This document shows positions 61,589 to 64,000 of a stretch of DNA of 64,000 nt, one piece after another. Each line of letters starts with the position of its first letter. Within the stretch, counting starts at the first letter, position 1. Source of the DNA: Clostridium sp031626875. Lineage in GTDB: Bacteria > Bacillota > Clostridia > Clostridiales > Clostridiaceae. The notes under the pieces are model-generated. The model searched no databases. It was not told the origin of the DNA and saw only the letters and a list, made by a program, of their open reading frames with translations. Both the position numbers and the translations under genes were made by a program. Location of the stretch: NCBI RefSeq assembly GCF_031626875.1, contig NZ_JANDMF010000031.1, positions 1-64,000 on the forward strand. Direction: 5' to 3'.

Positions 61589-62206
61589 ATGGAAAAAATA
61601 GCAGTATTTCTTAATTCAAAAGATGAAATCACAACATTTTTAGAAGCAACTAAACTCAAGATTTTTCAAAAAATGTACGAAAGATGGAATGTATATAAAG
61701 AACTTTCTATAAACATGGACAATGTTAAAGGAATAAGGGCTATACGTTATGGTTTCTTAAAACTTATAGATGAGTTTGAAGATTGTAAAATAGTTGTTGT
61801 AAAAAAAGGATTTGGCATTGCCTATAGCGTTTTCTATTCCGCTGATTTTAGTGTTTGGGAACTTCCTGGTAAAGCTGAAGAAGTTTTAGATAAAATTCTA
61901 AAACAAGAGCACATACATGAAATAGATGAAGCAATAAGTTATCAAAAAAACGCCAACAAAATTGAAAAAATTAAACAAGGGGAATATTACTTGGATTTAA
62001 TAAAAGCTCAAATTGAAGATCCAGAATTATCATCCAAAAAAGCCCTCTTGCCTTTTATTGAAACAACCTCTTTTGATGCATTAAAATTAAGATGTTGTCA
62101 TGTGCCACCTTGGCTAAGAACTCATAGTGATAAAAACAATTTATCATTTGATGTGAAAAAAATCTCAAATCAAGATTTTGAAGTAACTTTAAAAAAATAT
62201 AATTAG
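61589..62206 (+). CDS. AnfO-family nitrogenase accessory protein
   Basis: The 205-residue protein begins KIAVFLNSKDEITTFLEATKLKIFQKMYERW. It has DCKIVVVKKGFGIAYSVFYSADFSVWELPG, then a C-terminal part with GEYYLDLIKAQIEDPELSSKKALLPFIETTSFDALKL and VPPWL. This matches the AnfO family as I know it, named from the accessory gene next to the iron-only nitrogenase genes anfHDGK; its exact role is unknown. I chose the ATG of MEKIAVF, which follows GGGGGAG. It leads the operon with modABC, 11 bases before modA, so it is expressed with molybdate uptake. No anf structural genes are in the window. The family call is from memory of its pattern. Confidence 0.75.
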   Translation: MEKIAVFLNSKDEITTFLEATKLKIFQKMYERWNVYKELSINMDNVKGIRAIRYGFLKLIDEFEDCKIVVVKKGFGIAYSVFYSADFSVWELPGKAEEVLDKILKQEHIHEIDEAISYQKNANKIEKIKQGEYYLDLIKAQIEDPELSSKKALLPFIETTSFDALKLRCCHVPPWLRTHSDKNNLSFDVKKISNQDFEVTLKKYN

Positions 62207-62217
62207 GAGTTGATAAT

Positions 62218-63009
62218 ATGAAAAAGTTAACTAAATTTTTATCTCTAGTACTTGTACTTATAATATCTTTTATTCCTTTAGGTTGTGGCAGCATTACTAA
62301 AGAAAATAAAGCAAGTGCCTCAATTGAACTAAATATATCTGCTGCTGCTAGTTTAAAAGAAGCAATGGCAGACTTACAAACAGCATATAAAGATGTAAAT
62401 CCAAATGTAACTTTAGTAACTAATTTTGGTGCTTCTGGTTCTCTTGAGCAACAAATAGAACAAGGTGCTCCTTGTGATCTCTTTATATCTGCTGGAAAAA
62501 GCCAAATGACTCAATTAAAAGATGAAGGTTTAATACTAGATTCAACAGATAAGGACTTAGTAAAAAATGAATTAGTATTAGTTGGACCAAAAGATTCAAC
62601 AATCTCAAGTATAAATGATTTAATAAGTGATAAAGTAAAAAAAATTGCTGTTGGTGAAGCAAATAGTGTACCTGCAGGTAAATATGCTGATGAAGTTTTC
62701 ACAAAACTTAATATAAAATCCTCAATTCAGTCAAAGCTTGTATTTGCAAAAGATGTTAAAGAAGTACTTTCTTGGACAGCTTCTGAAAATGCTGATGTTG
62801 GATTTGTTTATTTAAGTGATGCATTAAGTAGTGATTCTGTAAAAATTATTGAGCAAATACCATCTGAATACCACTCACCTATTACTTATCCTGTAGGTAT
62901 AATTAATACTAGTAAAAATCAAGATACAGCTAAAAATTTTGAAGACTTCCTATTGACAGATAAAGCCCAAAAAATCTTCGAGAAATATGGTTATAAGTCA
63001 GTAAAATAA
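62218..63009 (+). CDS. modA: Molybdate ABC transporter binding lipoprotein ModA
   Basis: The 263-residue lipoprotein has a signal peptide with a lipobox (PLGC). The mature part is a ModA-type two-lobed binding protein: LNISAAASLKEAMADL, VTLVTNFGASGSLEQQIEQGAPCDLFISAG, VKKIAVGEANSVPAGKYADEVF and ENADVGFVYLSDAL. The conserved serines in AAASL and GASGSL hold the oxyanion. It delivers molybdate to ModB. It follows the AnfO-family gene closely and precedes modB by 21 bases. Confidence 0.95.
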   Translation: MKKLTKFLSLVLVLIISFIPLGCGSITKENKASASIELNISAAASLKEAMADLQTAYKDVNPNVTLVTNFGASGSLEQQIEQGAPCDLFISAGKSQMTQLKDEGLILDSTDKDLVKNELVLVGPKDSTISSINDLISDKVKKIAVGEANSVPAGKYADEVFTKLNIKSSIQSKLVFAKDVKEVLSWTASENADVGFVYLSDALSSDSVKIIEQIPSEYHSPITYPVGIINTSKNQDTAKNFEDFLLTDKAQKIFEKYGYKSVK

Positions 63010-63030
63010 TTGCATAAGGAGGAAGTAATA

Positions 63031-63699
63031 ATGGATTTATCACCTTTATGGATTTCCATATCAACATCATTGATTTCAACATTTATAACATTTATAATCG
63101 GAATTTTAGCAGCATATTTAGTTGCTAATTACAAAGGTCACTTTAAAGGTCTCATAGATGGAGTTTTAACACTCCCTCTTTTGCTTCCTCCCACCGTAGT
63201 TGGATTTATCCTACTCCTCATATTTGGTAAAAACGGTTTTATGGGAAAATTATTGGCTTTTTTTAACACTTCTATAATATTCACCTGGACAGCAACTGTT
63301 ATTGCTGCTACTGTAGTTTCATTTCCAATGATGTATAGAGCAACAAGATCTGCATTTGAACAAATTGATAAAAACATACTTTCTGCTGCTAGAACTCTGG
63401 GGTTAAGCGAAAGAAAAATTTTTTATAAAATAGCAGTACCTTTAGCTACACCTGGAATAATTGGAGGTATTGTTCTATCATTTGCTAGAGCTATGGGCGA
63501 ATTTGGTGCAACATTAATGCTTGCTGGAAATATTCCTGGTAAAACTCAAACCATGCCTCTTGCCATTTTTTTTGCTGTAGAAGGTAATGATATGAATAAA
63601 GCTATACTTTGGGTTATAATTATCATATCTATATCATTTTTTATGATAATTATATTAAACTATTGGTCTGAAAATAAACTTAAGGAAAAAAGAGGTTGA
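63031..63699 (+). CDS. modB: Molybdate ABC transporter permease ModB
   Basis: The 222-residue permease has five or six membrane helices and the ModB patterns DGVLTLPLLLPPTVVGFILLLIFGKNG and SAARTLGLSERKIFYKIAVPLATPGIIGGIVLSFARAMGEFGATLMLAG, the latter containing the EAA-type coupling loop. It forms the channel for molybdate. I chose the ATG of MDLSPLWIS, which follows AAGGAGG. modC starts four bases after its stop. Confidence 0.95.
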   Translation: MDLSPLWISISTSLISTFITFIIGILAAYLVANYKGHFKGLIDGVLTLPLLLPPTVVGFILLLIFGKNGFMGKLLAFFNTSIIFTWTATVIAATVVSFPMMYRATRSAFEQIDKNILSAARTLGLSERKIFYKIAVPLATPGIIGGIVLSFARAMGEFGATLMLAGNIPGKTQTMPLAIFFAVEGNDMNKAILWVIIIISISFFMIIILNYWSENKLKEKRG

Positions 63700-63703
63700 T
63701 AAA

Positions 63704-64000
63704 ATGTCTTTACATATAAATATTCAAAAAAAATTATCATCATTTACACTAAATACTCACTTTAGTGAAGATAATAAAATCCTTGGCTTTCTAGGAGCAT
63801 CAGGTTCAGGTAAAAGCATGACTTTACGTTGTATTGCAGGATTAGAAACTCCAACCTCTGGTTCAATAATTTTAAATGATAAAATTCTATTTGATTCTAG
63901 CAAGGGAGTCAACCTTCCTCCACAAAAAAGGAAAGTTGGTTTTTTATTTCAAAACTATGCATTATTTCCTAATATGACTATATATAAAAACATAGAAATA
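63704..64000 (+). CDS. modC: Molybdate ABC transporter ATPase ModC, N-terminal part (cut by window edge)
   Basis: The first 99 codons are present. The translation begins MSLHINIQKKLSSFTLNTHF and has Walker A FLGASGSGKSMTLRCIAGLETPTSG and Q-loop VGFLFQNYALFPNMTI, the pattern of ModC. AGAGG precedes the ATG. The signature, Walker B and the C-terminal molybdate-binding domain lie beyond the window, so completeness cannot be judged. Confidence 0.92.
   Translation, partial: MSLHINIQKKLSSFTLNTHFSEDNKILGFLGASGSGKSMTLRCIAGLETPTSGSIILNDKILFDSSKGVNLPPQKRKVGFLFQNYALFPNMTIYKNIEI

Noticed and set aside
1..64000. CRISPR arrays, rRNA or tRNA genes
   Set aside because: No regularly spaced direct repeats, no rRNA signature sequences and no tRNA cloverleaf with a TTCGA arm were seen on reading the intergenic regions.

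Overview
The window is low-GC, densely coded DNA from a spore-forming anaerobe, most likely a Clostridium of the C. butyricum/C. pasteurianum type. The supports are the very AT-rich codon use, the sporulation genes prkA-yhbH-spoVR and a SleM-like cortex-lytic enzyme, a cysteine T-box, the cggR-gap-pgk-tpiA operon, and a nif cluster with the clostridial signatures: a nifN-B fusion, a split nifV (omega and alpha), a NifD with an insertion of about 50 residues, and a NifK with a short N-terminus. The species is an inference.

Positions 1-13.4 kb carry central metabolism on the minus strand. They hold the start of enolase (cut by the window edge), a degenerate kinase-like gene, an ABC transporter with its two-component system, gpmI, an Rrf2 regulator, and the operon cggR-gap-pgk-tpiA behind a recognisable CggR operator. 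From 13.4 to 25.3 kb come rpoN, trmL-degV, a HAD phosphatase, a spore-cortex muramidase, a VanRS-like two-component pair next to ddl, plsC-nth, and cysK-cysE behind a cysteine T-box. From 25.3 to 41 kb lie a soluble MgtE_N/CBS protein with a possible 29-codon leader ORF, a YgiQ radical-SAM protein, lipid genes (diacylglycerol-kinase family, pssA), a rubrerythrin with an unlisted 54-residue neighbour, prkA-yhbH-spoVR, a large polytopic membrane protein and recQ. From 41 to 49.5 kb is a nikABCDE-type importer that continues into a MATE exporter and an aspartoacylase-like hydrolase, preceded by a LysR-type regulator.

From 49.6 to 64 kb is the nitrogen-fixation island. On the minus strand the order is nifH-nifI1-nifI2-nifD-nifK-nifE-nifN-B-nifV(omega)-nifV(alpha), closed by a strong terminator. 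Upstream of nifH is an unrecognised repeat protein. Divergent from it, on the plus strand, an AnfO-family gene leads modABC (modC is cut by the window edge). NifH and NifDK reduce dinitrogen. NifB, NifE/N and the two NifV halves make the cofactor. ModABC supplies molybdate. NifI1/NifI2 probably switch the enzyme off when nitrogen is available.

The least explained parts are the repeat protein beside nifH, the AnfO-family gene with no iron-only nitrogenase in view, terminator-like hairpins in the nifH and anfO leaders, and an internal promoter with alternative hairpins before nifE. Two diverged copies of a 162-bp element with inverted ends, in opposite orientation 26 kb apart, also remain unexplained. 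I saw no rRNA, tRNA, CRISPR array, prophage or complete insertion sequence.
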